Positions 23,623-36,800 of a stretch of 64,000 nt of DNA are shown here, piece by piece. The notes below the pieces were generated by a model. The model made no database searches. It was given only the letters and a program-made list of their open reading frames with translations, and had not been told where the DNA came from. The DNA comes from Galaxea fascicularis. Lineage: Eukaryota > Cnidaria > Anthozoa > Scleractinia > Euphylliidae. Numbering within the stretch: position 1 is the first letter of the stretch; each line of letters begins with the position of its first letter. The stretch is taken from contig OX419342.1 of assembly GCA_948470475.1 (NCBI GenBank), positions 10,632,576 through 10,696,575 of the forward strand, in the 5' to 3' direction. The position numbers and the translations under genes were made by a program.

Positions 23623-24818
23623 TTGGAGCACATTCATGCAATGCAAGAATGAAAGGAAAAAGCAATATGGGAGTATGAAAGGATTCAATCAACATTTGCA
23701 GGGTTAAGGACACAGAACCTGTTGATCGTATAAAAGTGAAGTAGAATTAAAGAAAATAGTTAGAAACTTAAATTCATGATGCACTCAATTTGTGTAAGAT
23801 TTGCTGAGTGGAGACCACTTATTTTAAGGCTACTTTGAACCTTAGTTTGCAGGTGTCCTCCAGAAAAAAATTCATACATGCACATTGTTTTCAAGAAAAC
23901 CACACACATCATAATATTAATAGAAAGGTTATAAAGTGTAGAATTCAATACAATTAAGTTTGTTTGCTAGTTTTTTTCTTATACAACTGAAGGCAGTAAA
24001 CGCCAACATTACTGACAAATTAACAGGTATCAAATGCAATCGTCGATGCAAAATAACTGCAGTGTTAATCACAAAGCATCAGTCTCTCAGAGGGTGTCAG
24101 CATTTTTCTGTATTTCTATTGGTCACCTCTTTATACATCTTGTAAGTTCAATTATCAAAATAAATGAAAACATGTTGCATCAGAGGCTGCCACAAAAAAA
24201 GTATTAAAAAAAAAAAAGAATTTGCCAACACACTTTTGTTCCTTAGTTATCAAAGAACGTTCTCGCAAAATTTCACTTACAGTAAATAATGAATGGTAAT
24301 TTGGTTGAGAGGAAAGGTTTGAAGTACATGTACCCATAAACCCTTTAACTGTGTGGTTGTTAAAAACAGTCAATAAAATACCTTAATCAAAGTTGGACTC
24401 TGACCTTTAATCAAGTTGAAAACACACAAAAAGAAAAATCAAACAGCACACGTTACACTCTTGTCTATGATTCACAGCACTTCATTTTGACCAGAACTGT
24501 TACCTGCAGGTGTATTGGCCATTTGTTTCTCAATGCATACAAAGTGGCGGCTACACAGGCGCTTTCTGGCTTGCTGTGGTGATGCATTATTTTGGAAAAA
24601 AGTTGCATTGTTGGTGCATGTTGATGGCTACACCAGTAAGAAATTCGACTCAAGGAATTTCTCACTATTTTTTTTTTTGCGATTTTTGAGCTGTCTCCTT
24701 TGCATCACTTGTGCGAGGGTGGCTGCACATGATTTTCACGGTGCATTGGTGACAAGACTATTAAAAAAATTGCATCACCATCGCAAGCCAAAAATTCCTG
24801 GTGTAGCTGCCACTTAAC

Positions 24819-24842
24819 TTAGAGCTGTGAAGTCACTAGTCA
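24819..24842 (-). promoter_or_regulatory. Candidate stop-codon readthrough site and hidden PTS1 extension of MDH1
   Basis: On the minus strand the MDH1 stop TGA (24842-24840) is followed by CTA and then GTG ACT TCA CAG CTC TAA. TGA CTA is the established high-readthrough context, used in vertebrate LDHB and MDH1. Translation through it would add one residue at the stop position plus Leu-Val-Thr-Ser-Gln-Leu before the TAA at 24821-24819. The C-terminal Ser-Gln-Leu fits a permissive peroxisomal PTS1 signal. Readthrough and targeting are inference; the bases and frame are direct observation. Confidence 0.65.
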
Positions 24843-27800
24843 TTCCTGAAGGAAAGCTTCACAAGCAGCCTTTTCTTCCTGTAGTTCTTCAGCTGTGGCA
24901 TCCATCTTTTCATGCGAGAAGTCATCAATGACCAGGCCCTTCACTATCTGCCATTTCTGTTTTGTAATCATCATTGGGTAGGAGTACACAATGCCCTCAG
25001 GGACACCATACGAACCATCTGAGACCACACCCATAGACACATACTCGCCCTGAAGATAAAGTTTAACACAAAGAACTGTAGGCTTATTCAAGACAGCAAA
25101 ACGACTTCAGCTTATGACACACACACTTTCCACCTCAGATCAGGGCTGTTGTTAAGGGCCAAGAATTTCCCCAAAAAATTTTGAGTTAGAACCCGAGCTA
25201 CTTTGATAGCAAAACAGTATAATAACTATACCTCTGACAATAGCTGGATTCCTTGGCTATTTTGTACACATCACTGCCTACAGTGCACTTAACAGTTAGT
25301 GACAGCCATGCAGATGTGCCCCTTCTTACATCTTTAATTTACATGGTAAGAAGTCAACCAGATTAATATCACCTTTCAATAGCCAAAACTATACTTGATA
25401 CTAACAAGATACGTAAATGGCTCATTATTTCTGAATTCACTCTCAGGAACTTTCACTGGCTCTGTGGGTGGCGAAACACACGGTGGTTCGAGGAATACTT
25501 GACTGGAATGCAGTTCTACTCAGTTGAAAACACAAAACTAATGCAATGAATGGAACAAATCAATCTCTTTTCAATCAGCTATACTGTACAGTCAACCTAT
25601 GTCATGCCACTGTGAGAATGAAATCTTTACTTAAAGGTTTTCTCCAACAAAATGAGCACGTATAGAATGAGGAACTTCCGCTGATCAGCTAGCTGTACTG
25701 TTTGGCAATTCCATCATCACATGGTTCCTCAAAGTGTAGGAATGAAATAGAAAAAACAGAAGACTAGAAAAAGGCAAACAACATCGGGTATCAGAGGCGG
25801 TCACCCTTCCAACTTTTTACTCCAGCTTACAAGGCCTAACTTCAGCGACAAGCACATGGCTAATTACCATATGCAACTACGATGACAACGAAACTGCCGG
25901 TAGACCAAATTTTTTACGTGGTCTGTCTATGGCATCCCACATAATTATAATTCAAACATCACCTTAAAAAACAGCCAAGGGCCTGCATTGTACCTATGTC
26001 TGGAGCATAAATTCATAATCAAAAGCAGTTTGGCAAAGTCCCCCAAAAAGTGTTGTAAAGAGCTTCGAGCCCTTTGGATAAAAGCGCTATATAAATCCAC
26101 ATCATTATCATTATAATAAAAATTTCATGCTACTTTCTTGCTCACCTCAGGGGTACCAAAATACCAATCTCTCATGTGATCACAAATGGCTTTAGCAGCG
26201 GACATTGCACTGGACAGTTGACGGGCTGCAATGATAGCAGCACCACGTTTCTGGACCGTCTGAAAACCAAACAGTTTATTTCCCATGAACTGCCTGAAGT
26301 TGCCTGCTTAACTATGTTAAAAAAATTATTTAATTTCTGAGGGGTGGGAATTAACTAGCATTGTACTAGTCTGAGATGAACATCTAATGGTCCAAGTGTA
26401 TTTTTTCAACCCTCCACATGCCAATCTTATAGAATTCTAAACACATTTCTAGACTAGGACCATTCTCTCTTTGATTTACAAATTAATTTTCGTGATTTTT
26501 GTTTCTATCATTGATGACTTTGGCAGTTAGGAGTGACAATCATCAAACTATCATATCATTTTGACACTTTATCTGCTGCCCTGATATACATGTAATGGTG
26601 AGTTTGAACTCAAAATCACAAATCAACTTATGCTGCCAATTAACATTTTAACCAGTTTGGAAAAGGAAGTGAATCTAGCAATAATGTACAGATGTACCCC
26701 AATCATCATTTCAAACCACACAAAATGTCTTTACCCTCTGCAGTGTTTCCTCACCAAAGTACACCCCCTCCCCATGCCAACCCATTCAATCTATGTAGAC
26801 TTACCAGTTCTAAACACAGACATGTGTCAAGCAGATACTGTTCATAATAAAATGCCAAAACAATCAATTTTTAACTGCTAACCTTGATGAAATCACCATT
26901 TAACCAATTGTCATCTTTGACAGCTTCTCTAATGGACACACGTCCCTCTGGCAAATCGACAGTGCCATGATTCACATCAGGGTACTGAGTTGACGAGTGG
27001 TTTCCCCAGATGATCACATTCCTTACCTGTTCCACTTTAGCACCAATTCTGTCAGCAATCTGCGATTATAATAAAATCAATTTCTGTCAGGAGTAGTGAA
27101 CAGTCTTTCCAAAAGTAAGGGTTCCATTTTACAGATTTTGCTGTCTTGAATGTTAATTGTGCCCAAAGATGTCTGGGTATTTTGATTACTTTAGCAAGCC
27201 TAGCAATGCTTTGGGCTTGCAGAAAAAGGGTGGTCTCATATCCACTTGTGTAGAAAAAGTGAATTTTAAACCCCTCTTGCGGTCAACTTCATTTGTGATT
27301 CAATTATAATACTGGTTCAAGATGCAGGTCCTTCTGGCATCTACAACTCATTCCACTCAACGTAACACCACCCACTGACCATCCAGAACCATTATTTTTG
27401 TTACAGAAAGAAACACTAAGGAGGCTAAACCAGTTTCCAACACTTTCCAGTGCTTTTAATTTGCTGGATCATTATCACCAATCTTTATATGGCATTACCT
27501 TTATAGCAGCATCAAACATTTGCCCAATGTGTGATGTTGCCACCTTAAATTGCCATGCTGACTGCAGGCTTACATGTTCAACGTTACGAGTTTTCCGACT
27601 ACAGCTATAGTATCACATAGCCATGCTCCAGTCAATCATACACAATATGCAACAATCAGATCATGCCAAAATGGAAAAGGTTCCTTTTTTCAAACAGCCA
27701 CAAAAATCTACCCTTTCATGATTAATTTCCTTGGCTTGCTAGCTAATTTCTTTTAGAAAGTCTTTATGTCCTTTATAAAATTATATCTCCAAAATTGATT

Positions 27801-30800
27801 GATTTTGAGTTTCCAATAATTTGATCAGGTGGCCTTGAACTGTAACACAAACCACAAATCCATTAACACAACTTGCCTGAGCCTTGGCCCTGTTCATGTC
27901 CAGTCTGGTCAAGCAGGTGAAGTTTTCTGCTGGAATGGATGGTGCACTTCTCTGAGCAATCATGCAGTTTGTGTTTGCAGGGTTACCAACCACAAGCACC
28001 TGCAATTAAAACACTTCAGTTTATGTCAGGGGTACCACTGTTCCCCTCATTTAATACAGCCAAATCTCTATTATCAAAATTTTTCAACATTTTCACAATA
28101 TTCCTCTAGGAAATCAAAGTTATGTTGACACAATCAATGCATAGCAAAACATCTCCACAAGTGTTGTTTTCCACAGGCTGAGGAACAAAAGAAGTGGAAA
28201 ACATTTTTCTCACTCACATCTGGGAGTCTGGGAACAAGTGTGCGGGGGGTCAGGTCATACAGTTTGTCGGTTTTCACCAGTTTTCTTGTTGCCATTCACC
28301 ATTGCCCGACCTGTGTTTTTCTTCATGCAGTTTTTCCCCCATTTTACTGTCATTTCACCCCTTGGTTCATCAGGTATCCCAATCAAGCAATGGAAAAGGA
28401 AAAACCATGTGAAACCCAAATGGTTCAAAGACTACAGCCATGCATACAACAAGAGCCAAGGTAGTCATTCAAAAGCTTGCTTGTCTCATCTCCCATTCGT
28501 GCTATCGTTGATCACCAGCAAAACCTCAGGAGTGAGCCAACGAGTTGCTGCGACAGCAACAATTGATTGTGGCTGAGCTTGAAGTTATGGCTTCAAAGCG
28601 AGCTGTCAAATGCAAAGGGTTTGAAGGTCGCCAAGAAGCAAAGAGCACATGATCCAGCTTTGCTGGCAATACGCAGTATGAGCTGAACAGAAATGTGGTG
28701 CAAAAGATTGATGAGGCCTTGGAGGCAACTGATTCCATGGAGCATAATAGCAAGCTCAATGAAAGTAGGGACTTAATTGCTTCACAATTGGAATAAGCAT
28801 ATTTTGCCAGCGAAAAACTATGGTTGGGACATGACAGCATTACATTGCTGAGCCGCTTGCAACAGATTCAGACAAGAAAAAACATATCAGTAAGGCAATC
28901 AAGGAGGGTAAGCAGCTTTGCAAGGAGAAAAAGAGATCTGTTACTGCTAAATCTAAAGCAAAATTGGGGGTTCCCTAGCAAAATTATGAGAGGAGAGTGA
29001 TTCTCGACCAGCCAGTAATCACTCCTCCTGTGGAGGAAAATTTCCCTCTTTGCATGATGGGCACTCCACCTGTTTTTGCCACTTTTCAACGAGGACGCTT
29101 CCCCCAAGATTGCCAGGCAGTGATCACCACCAGCAGGCCCGACTAAGCCGGACAAGCCTTGTCACAACAACCTACTGTAACCAGCAATGGTGTGGAGTTT
29201 GATTTCAAGGTCACCAACAGGGACAGTGGAGCTGTGAGTGTTGATTATTAAGCGGAGATTGCATGACAGCATTGCCTTCTGGCAAGTATCAGGGCCAGTC
29301 AGTGACTGCTGAAGGTGTTGAGTGAGGGTTATTGTTTACTGTTTGTTGAGTTGCCCAAGAACATGCTTTTCAAGAATCATGATGCATCATGCAATTCTGA
29401 GTTTATTTCCACCCAAATTTCAAGTTGGTTTTATCAGGTTCCATGGCAGAAGTTAGACCTGCATGTTTGCAATCCATTGGGTGTAGCTTTTAATAGCTCA
29501 GGGAAGTCCAGGCTCATCCTAGATTTATGCTATGTGAACCATCACCTCAAATCATGCAAGTATGAAGATATCAGAACAGCAGCCAACCTGTTTCAGAAAG
29601 GTAACTATTTTTTTTTTAATATGACCACACTAGTGGGTACCATCACTTGGAAATATTCAGAGGCAATACATTCCTGGGTTGTTCATAGTATCATGTGGCC
29701 TTTTTCCTGGAGAAGCAGAACAACAACCAGTTCCATGAAGGGTCATGGGTGTTTGTCTCCAGTAGGAGCATCCCCTTTGTACAACTGATGACCTTTCTTA
29801 GTCATCTTGAATCTTTGTTTTCAATTACTTAGGAACATTGAACTTATGCATGATCTTGTTTTGTGTCTATTTTGGTGGTAGCAGATTTTTTAGGGTTTCA
29901 TATCTTTGTCCTCTCATGCTTTGCATTATGTGGTTGCGTGGTTGGGCTTGGCATGGCTCCCAGTTATGTGTGAGAAGTATTGTTTACCGCAGGTTGAAGA
30001 ACAAAAGAAGCAGAAAACGTTTTTGTCACTCACATCTGGGAGTCTGGGAATTCAATGTCATTATTCACCAGTTTTCTTGTTGCAATTCCACATTGCCTGA
30101 TCCCCCACCCTTCTAGCTTGTTAGATTTTGCTTCTCAAGGTCATTTTAATTTCTCTCTTTTCATCCCTGAGAGGCCCTCATTGGGCCATGAGTTTTTCAT
30201 TTTCAGTGCTAGTTAGAGTTTTCTGCAGCATGTAATTCCAGGAGTGTATTTCCTGTTGGTCACTGTCTTGTACTATGTTACTTTGATCATACTTTTTTTA
30301 ACATTTTGTAATAAAGGTCGGTTCGGCTTAGCATGGCTCCCAGTTGTGTGTGAGAAATGTTTATATTTTCCACATTCTATACATGTGTAGCTCTGCACTG
30401 AACCCAGGGCTCGTATCCTGTACTTTAACAAAACAACAGAGAGCAGTATACACCAAGACCAATGTCCGATTGTCCATGACAAGTAGAAATATTTGGCTTG
30501 ACTTGTCCACAGGACAAGCATATTTCTGATTACTAAACAATGACAGAAGCATAAAAACTGACTTCAAATAGCCCACTCTATAATAATTTGTCTGTTCAGT
30601 GACCAGGCATTTGAGTGAAGTTTTGACACAAACCTCTGTCTTTCTCATGTAAATATGGAATAGTTAGCATAGCACCAGCAGTGAGGTCTGTATCACAACA
30701 AGGTTACCCCTAGCCTCATTTCAATTGATAGACCAGGTCCCTGAGCATGCAGTTATAACATAGACTATTGTAGTAGAACTGAAATTAATGTTGCAGTTTC

Positions 30801-33800
30801 CTTGGGCATTTAAAATAAGGGCAGACAACAATAACAAGACACAAAAGACATTAATTACCCCATTCACACCAACTAAACATGTTTAATTAAACCGGGTTAA
30901 AAAATGAAAACTATTAAAGAAAAACTGGAACTCAGGCTTTTATGCAGGATTTAGATGAACCTAAACATGTTCTTTACTATGTGCTGAATTTGAAGTAAAA
31001 AAAACACCAGTAAGCAGCTTTTATAAAGAAAACAATTTTAAACCGCATTTAACTAAACAGCTTTTAAACATGTTTAAAGTGCACCTAAACCCAAAAATTT
31101 TTTTGCTCTAAAAAATTTCTGTGCATTTTTTGGAGTATTTTGCCACAAAATTTTTTTGATTTGGTTAAATCCTCGATTTTCTATGCACTGTTGAAGTTGA
31201 GCTTCGATGGCCCCATGACCGTGAAATAGGAGTCTGGGGCGAGCGGGACGTTGTGACGTCAAATCGAGAACGATTCAGAAGACGACCAGAAGACACACTG
31301 GTGAAATTCTCAGGATGAGAAGACTTCACACTGCGAAATTGTTTCCATAGGAGCTTCATGGTCATACGAGTTGTCTTAAATTAACAATGTCGACCACATC
31401 CTCTGATTAAGAAATGAGTTATGAGTCGGAGGACTCGGAAATTTATTTTATCGCTGGATACGACGTTGAAGACCGCGTGAGTTATGCACACTGTGCAACC
31501 TCGGAGGCAGATCTTCGCCAACTTCGAGCGATGGATGTTGATCCCCATGCTGACGATCTGCTCGCAGACGAGGAATGGACAGCAAAGTATGAAAAGGAGT
31601 GAGAGCCGACGAAGAACTGGAAGGAAAACTTAAGGACCGGTATCATGGGAAGGTTGAAGTCAGCGAATGGTAAGCTTATGTACGATCGCAACACGTGTTC
31701 GCTTTGTTTACATTCAGATGCTTCTTCACGCTTACTTTGTTGTTAGCATGATGTTGTGCTTACCTTAAAGCCTCCTTTTTTATTTCAACTGCTTGCATCG
31801 GCTTTCCTTAAATTAGTGTAGTGTTTGTACGTTTTAGGTGCAAGTGTAGCGATTGCGGTTTTGTTTCCCTTCAAAACATCAGCGAATGTTTAATTGCTGC
31901 AGTGCATAGAGTCAATGAAGAGTGATCCTGGTCCTTTCGTCAAAAACATTTTTTGTTTCCTGGACGGCAAATGTTGCTTCTCAGTTTAGCCACCTGAGCA
32001 GCAATCCCAAGGAAACAATGTTTCTAGTTTAGCCAGGCCTTAAGTCTGATACAATGTAGTAACAAACTTTTTTCCATTAATCTCTTACAGTTACTTAGAG
32101 GTGTTTCCTCTCGAGAGTTGTCAAGGCTGGTGTATGGAATGTTGGGGGCGAAGAGGATTTCTTTACCTGCTCGTGCATATGCATAGCTCTCAAGTTAATT
32201 ATTTTGTTGCCAAAGTGTGAGATCAAGGCAAAAGGCATCTCCTTTCTTGTTATGTGGGGGGGGGGGGGGATGCTCCTTATTCTGAGAGCATTTTTCCACT
32301 GTTGGAAAGCGTTTGGCACCTCAAAGGGAAAAGGAAGTGAATTGTTTCCAGAATGATGCTTCAGTTGGTGTTTACTTAACTTCAGCAGAATTTTCCCTCG
32401 GTCCAAAGTAGCATCTTCTGTGCTATATTTTATCGCTGAGTTGAAATAAAGTTATTTATTATTTTCTCCCTCAAAATGAACCGTTTAATTAAAAAACCTT
32501 CGATGTGTGAGAAATAATAGTTTCAGTGTGATAGTGCATTTGTTTTCATGAAACTTGAGAGCTCTGGCATATGTAGCCATCAGGAAACTCAATTTCCAGT
32601 CAATAAGGATGAAAGTTTCACAGGATTTGACCTTGATGAAGAAGACTAGAATGTCATTTTTAGTTACAATATTGTAATGCTTGGTTCATGAATAAACTTT
32701 ACACATCAGGAAGTGCTTCATGCAGCTTGCACAATAAACATGGAATAACAATAACACCTTTATTAAAGTATCAAATCTTTGTAGCCAAGCACAGATGCTC
32801 TGCTAATTGAAAACATTAAATCAAACCAACTCTAAATAAAGTAGAATCAATTTTATTGTGGGGGCAGTCAAGAAATTTGCTCTGCCCCTTCATTGGTCAC
32901 TTGCAAACTGGAGAGTAATGGGGCATAGATTATTTCTTGGTTTGCTGTCTACTTCCTGTTCTTTTGGTCGATCCTTTGCTACTACACTGGTGAGACAAAA
33001 AAAAAAAAAGAAATGAATAAACAACTTAACTTAACCAAGGCCAACTCAACATGTCTTCTGGCACAGTATAGACATTAATTAATCTTATGTGTTGCCAATG
33101 CCATAAAAAAATAGTTCTACTGGACTTGGTTGCAGACAGAATGCCAATTATTCCCTGGGGGAGAATAACAATGCTTGTTGTAATAAATGCTTTTTACTGC
33201 TTGATGCTTTCACTGAAGCAAAATGTTTAATTTTACCTTACTTGGTTTTGTTCTAGTGTATGTAAATTCTAGGCTTAATTGTACATATTACTTTCTAAAC
33301 TTTAATTTTGGAGGGCCACTGGTTCATCAGCATAAGCTGTTATGTGTAAACCCCTCTTTACATGATGATGACACAAACTTCAATTTATTGGGCTACTCAA
33401 AAGAGCTTCTCGAAAATACCCAGTGTAGTAGTAGGGGGGATATCTCTTGCAACCATCTGACTCCTTGCAGCTCTCTTTTGTAGTGCCTGTTCTCTTGGCT
33501 GTTTGTCAAGCACTTACACTGTCTTATGTTCCCTCGTTGACGCTTTGACAAACCAGGAAAAAAAGTGAATTTCACAGGCTAGAATCAGTAAGAGTTTAGC
33601 AGGGAAGTTGTTGACTAATCAATTTTTAAAAGACAAAGGAAAGTCTCACCATTCTTCGTTCTCTGTCACTCGGTGGCTTGTTGTGTGCTTCGATCGCTAA
33701 AGCATGAACAGATGGGATAGCACAGATCCCAAAGTGATCTCGCTGTTACTACGGAGTCAGGGGACCTCCTTGTCCTTCTATAATGACATTCAAACGTCAG

Positions 33801-36800
33801 GCAAAGTCTTCAGCTTTAAAATGATTCGAACAAATCACCGAAATCTCCGAAGGCTCCCACTATGCTTGATTCGTCTTCACAAAGCCTGCATTTCTTCCGA
33901 CGCTTTCTGGCTTCAGGGCGATCATCTCCGTATTACGGTATGATATGAAGACCCATTACCAAGCTTTAAATTTCTGGTGTTGCTACTCGCTGCCACTACA
34001 CATCTGGCTGGCATTTTCAAGCACAATTTGAAAAAACTCGCTCAAAGGAACAAGAGAAATGTGCGAAACGCAGATTCTGGAGTTCTCGATTTGACGTCAC
34101 AGCAACCACTTGACCCATGCCCCCAAAACTCGGCCGTGGGGCCAAAATGGCGGCGTTTTGGCCCAATTTTACGAATTTCGGCAGGGCGTAGAAAATTAAG
34201 GATTTAACCAAATCAAAAAATCTTTGCGCCAAAGTACTCCAAAAAACACGCCTCATTTTTATAGCGCCAAAAAAATTTTTGGGTTTAGGTGCACTTTAAG
34301 CTTTGGTGTGAACGGGGCAATTGTTTGGTGTAAAGGTGGGAACACCGCTCCATGATCAGCATACAGACAACTTCCATAGCGTAACTAAAGCCTAAACTTA
34401 TCTCCCCGACCCATTTAAGAAGAACCACACTGGATCGGACAAGTAGTAGCCCAGTAAAAACCAAATTAACAATATGAAAGCCTAACTCCCCACAGCACTA
34501 TGAGCTGAACCTCCGGCCAGCATCATACTATAGTGGAAAAAGTGTAGGCAGTTAAAATTAGCTCAAGCCTTCTTATCTCCCCAGTACGACGAGCCGACTC
34601 TGCCAGCATGTGCTGGATCAGACAAGGACAAAGGCAGAAAGAGAGCAAAACATAGCATAACATGAAAAACAACAAAGTTTGGGTAAGTCGCTGTGAGACA
34701 TCTCCCTGTTACTTTAAATCAAGTGTACAGCACTGTGCTCAAGAACATCCTACCTTGACAGTCTTTTTAGCCACTTCATCCAATGCTTTCCCTTGGGCAA
34801 CAAAGATCTTAGCATTGGCTTTCAACAAATCCTTTCTCTCCATGCCTTGCTTCCGTGGCATGGCACCAACCAAAATGGCAGCATCAATGTCTTTGAAAGC
34901 TACTTTCACATCAGCTGTTGGAATCACCTCTGAAACATGAATCAAAGGCTTCTGTGAGCCAGCTCATGGATGGAGAACATTACAACACCTTGTCCTTACA
35001 GCAACTTTTTATTTTCTTAAAAAAAAAACTGATGGGCAAGAAACTATGGACATTTCGTTTGTGTTTTGTGATTCATTCAACCAAATACTCCAAACGTTTT
35101 GTTGTCTGCAATTTTGACAGATGTAATTTGAACCAATGGAAAAACAAATACGCAAAACATTTGTATGCATGTATGGACCAAAATAACATTCAAATGTGGT
35201 CCCATTTTTAAAAACTATAACATGCAACTTTAAGTTTCTTACAGGTTGACGGCTCAGTTTGAGTTAGTTTTATAAACGCTTTTGGTTGTAATAAAATTTC
35301 CAACCATTCTGAAGGTGAGATAACACCAAAATATTTTGGTAAGTCTCAAGCTTAATTAGTCACGCTTTACAGTCACACTGTTTTTACAAACATCAATCAG
35401 CCTTAAAACTTTTGCTGGCTTGCTTTTTAAGGAGAGATATTCAATTTACCCTACTTCAAAAATGTTTACTACCCATTTATGTTTTATATTTTTGATTTGT
35501 CTTGATTTGTCTGAAAAGGTTAGGTTCTTAAATTTGACCCTTGCATACAAAAAAAATTTCGAGAAAAAAATATTTGGGACTTGTGTTTTTGTCAAATGTT
35601 GAATAATTATTATGGTCTCACAAATAGGTACAACGCCAGAGTTTTATACTGATCATTTATGCCAAAGGATATAATTATAGACTTTCGGAATGATGTCGGT
35701 GTTTTAGCTTGAAAGGCTATTTGTTTGCACTGAATCAAGCAAGCACCTGAACAGAACGTGGCTGAAGTGTCTTAAAAAACACTTCATTATGTGCATATCT
35801 AAGCAGTAAAATTGATCATACATTATTGCTCCCAAATCAAATGTGTTGTTTCCCTGAATAGGTTTTTTTTTTTGCCAGAAAGGCTTTCTTCCCTTTACTT
35901 TGTTTCTGTTGATTCATTCGAAGTTGCTTTCTTCCATTCCGATTCCGCCTCATAAGCCGCACAGTGACCATTGTTACTTTTGAGTTTTGTTGCTCTGAAG
36001 ATTTTCATGGTCAGTTCTCGCAGCTTTTGTTCTCTATCACATTAACTTTCCATTTTCCAACTCAACGAAGGTATATTTTGCTTAAGGATCGAATGGAAAT
36101 CACCTTCATACATCTTCAGTTTGTCCAATGATGCCATGAAAATCCACACGAATAGAAAAATAGAGCAATAATAGAGCAATAATCTATGCCTTTCTACTAC
36201 CCCCTAAAACTTGTGAATGTTTGGAGAAGAAGACTTTGGAGACAAACATAATACCTACCAGGGGTGGGACAGAAAAGCCATTTAATCCAAGTGTAATGAT
36301 TAAATTAATAGGAATGGAGTGAGTGATTTAGCCCACACTACCACCTGCTATCCCTCATGGCATGACTACGTCATCCATGAGCTAAGAAGACAGAAGGTAC
36401 CAAACCTCAGTAACTCCAATGGCATATTTGCTTTGGATTACCAGTAACAATCTAATCATAAACCCAAACAACATATTAGATGTTACAGAACAAAACATAC
36501 CTTGTAACAGAGGAAAAGCACTGTCTTGTAGCTCCATAACAACACCATTTAGCATGGCCATCATGGGCTCAATGTCCAACAATGACAAGATCAGTGGCTA
36601 GAGACAAAGAAAAAAGTACAACTGTATTGTGTAGTTCCAGAAAATATTCATATCCCCACCACAGAGGGAACTGGAAATAGACCCTTCTCCAAAATGATGG
36701 CCAAAAATTCAAATAAGTGAAAATTAAGAATGCATACCAGAACTAGAAAGAGCACCTTTACGTTAGTAACCCTGCAAAGTTTCAGCATATCAGGTGTAAT

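Noticed and set aside
28238..28576. 112-residue plus-strand frame with two overlapping alternatives
   Set aside because: It overlaps the direct repeat of the DIRS-like relic and has no recognisable sequence; several frames are open by chance.
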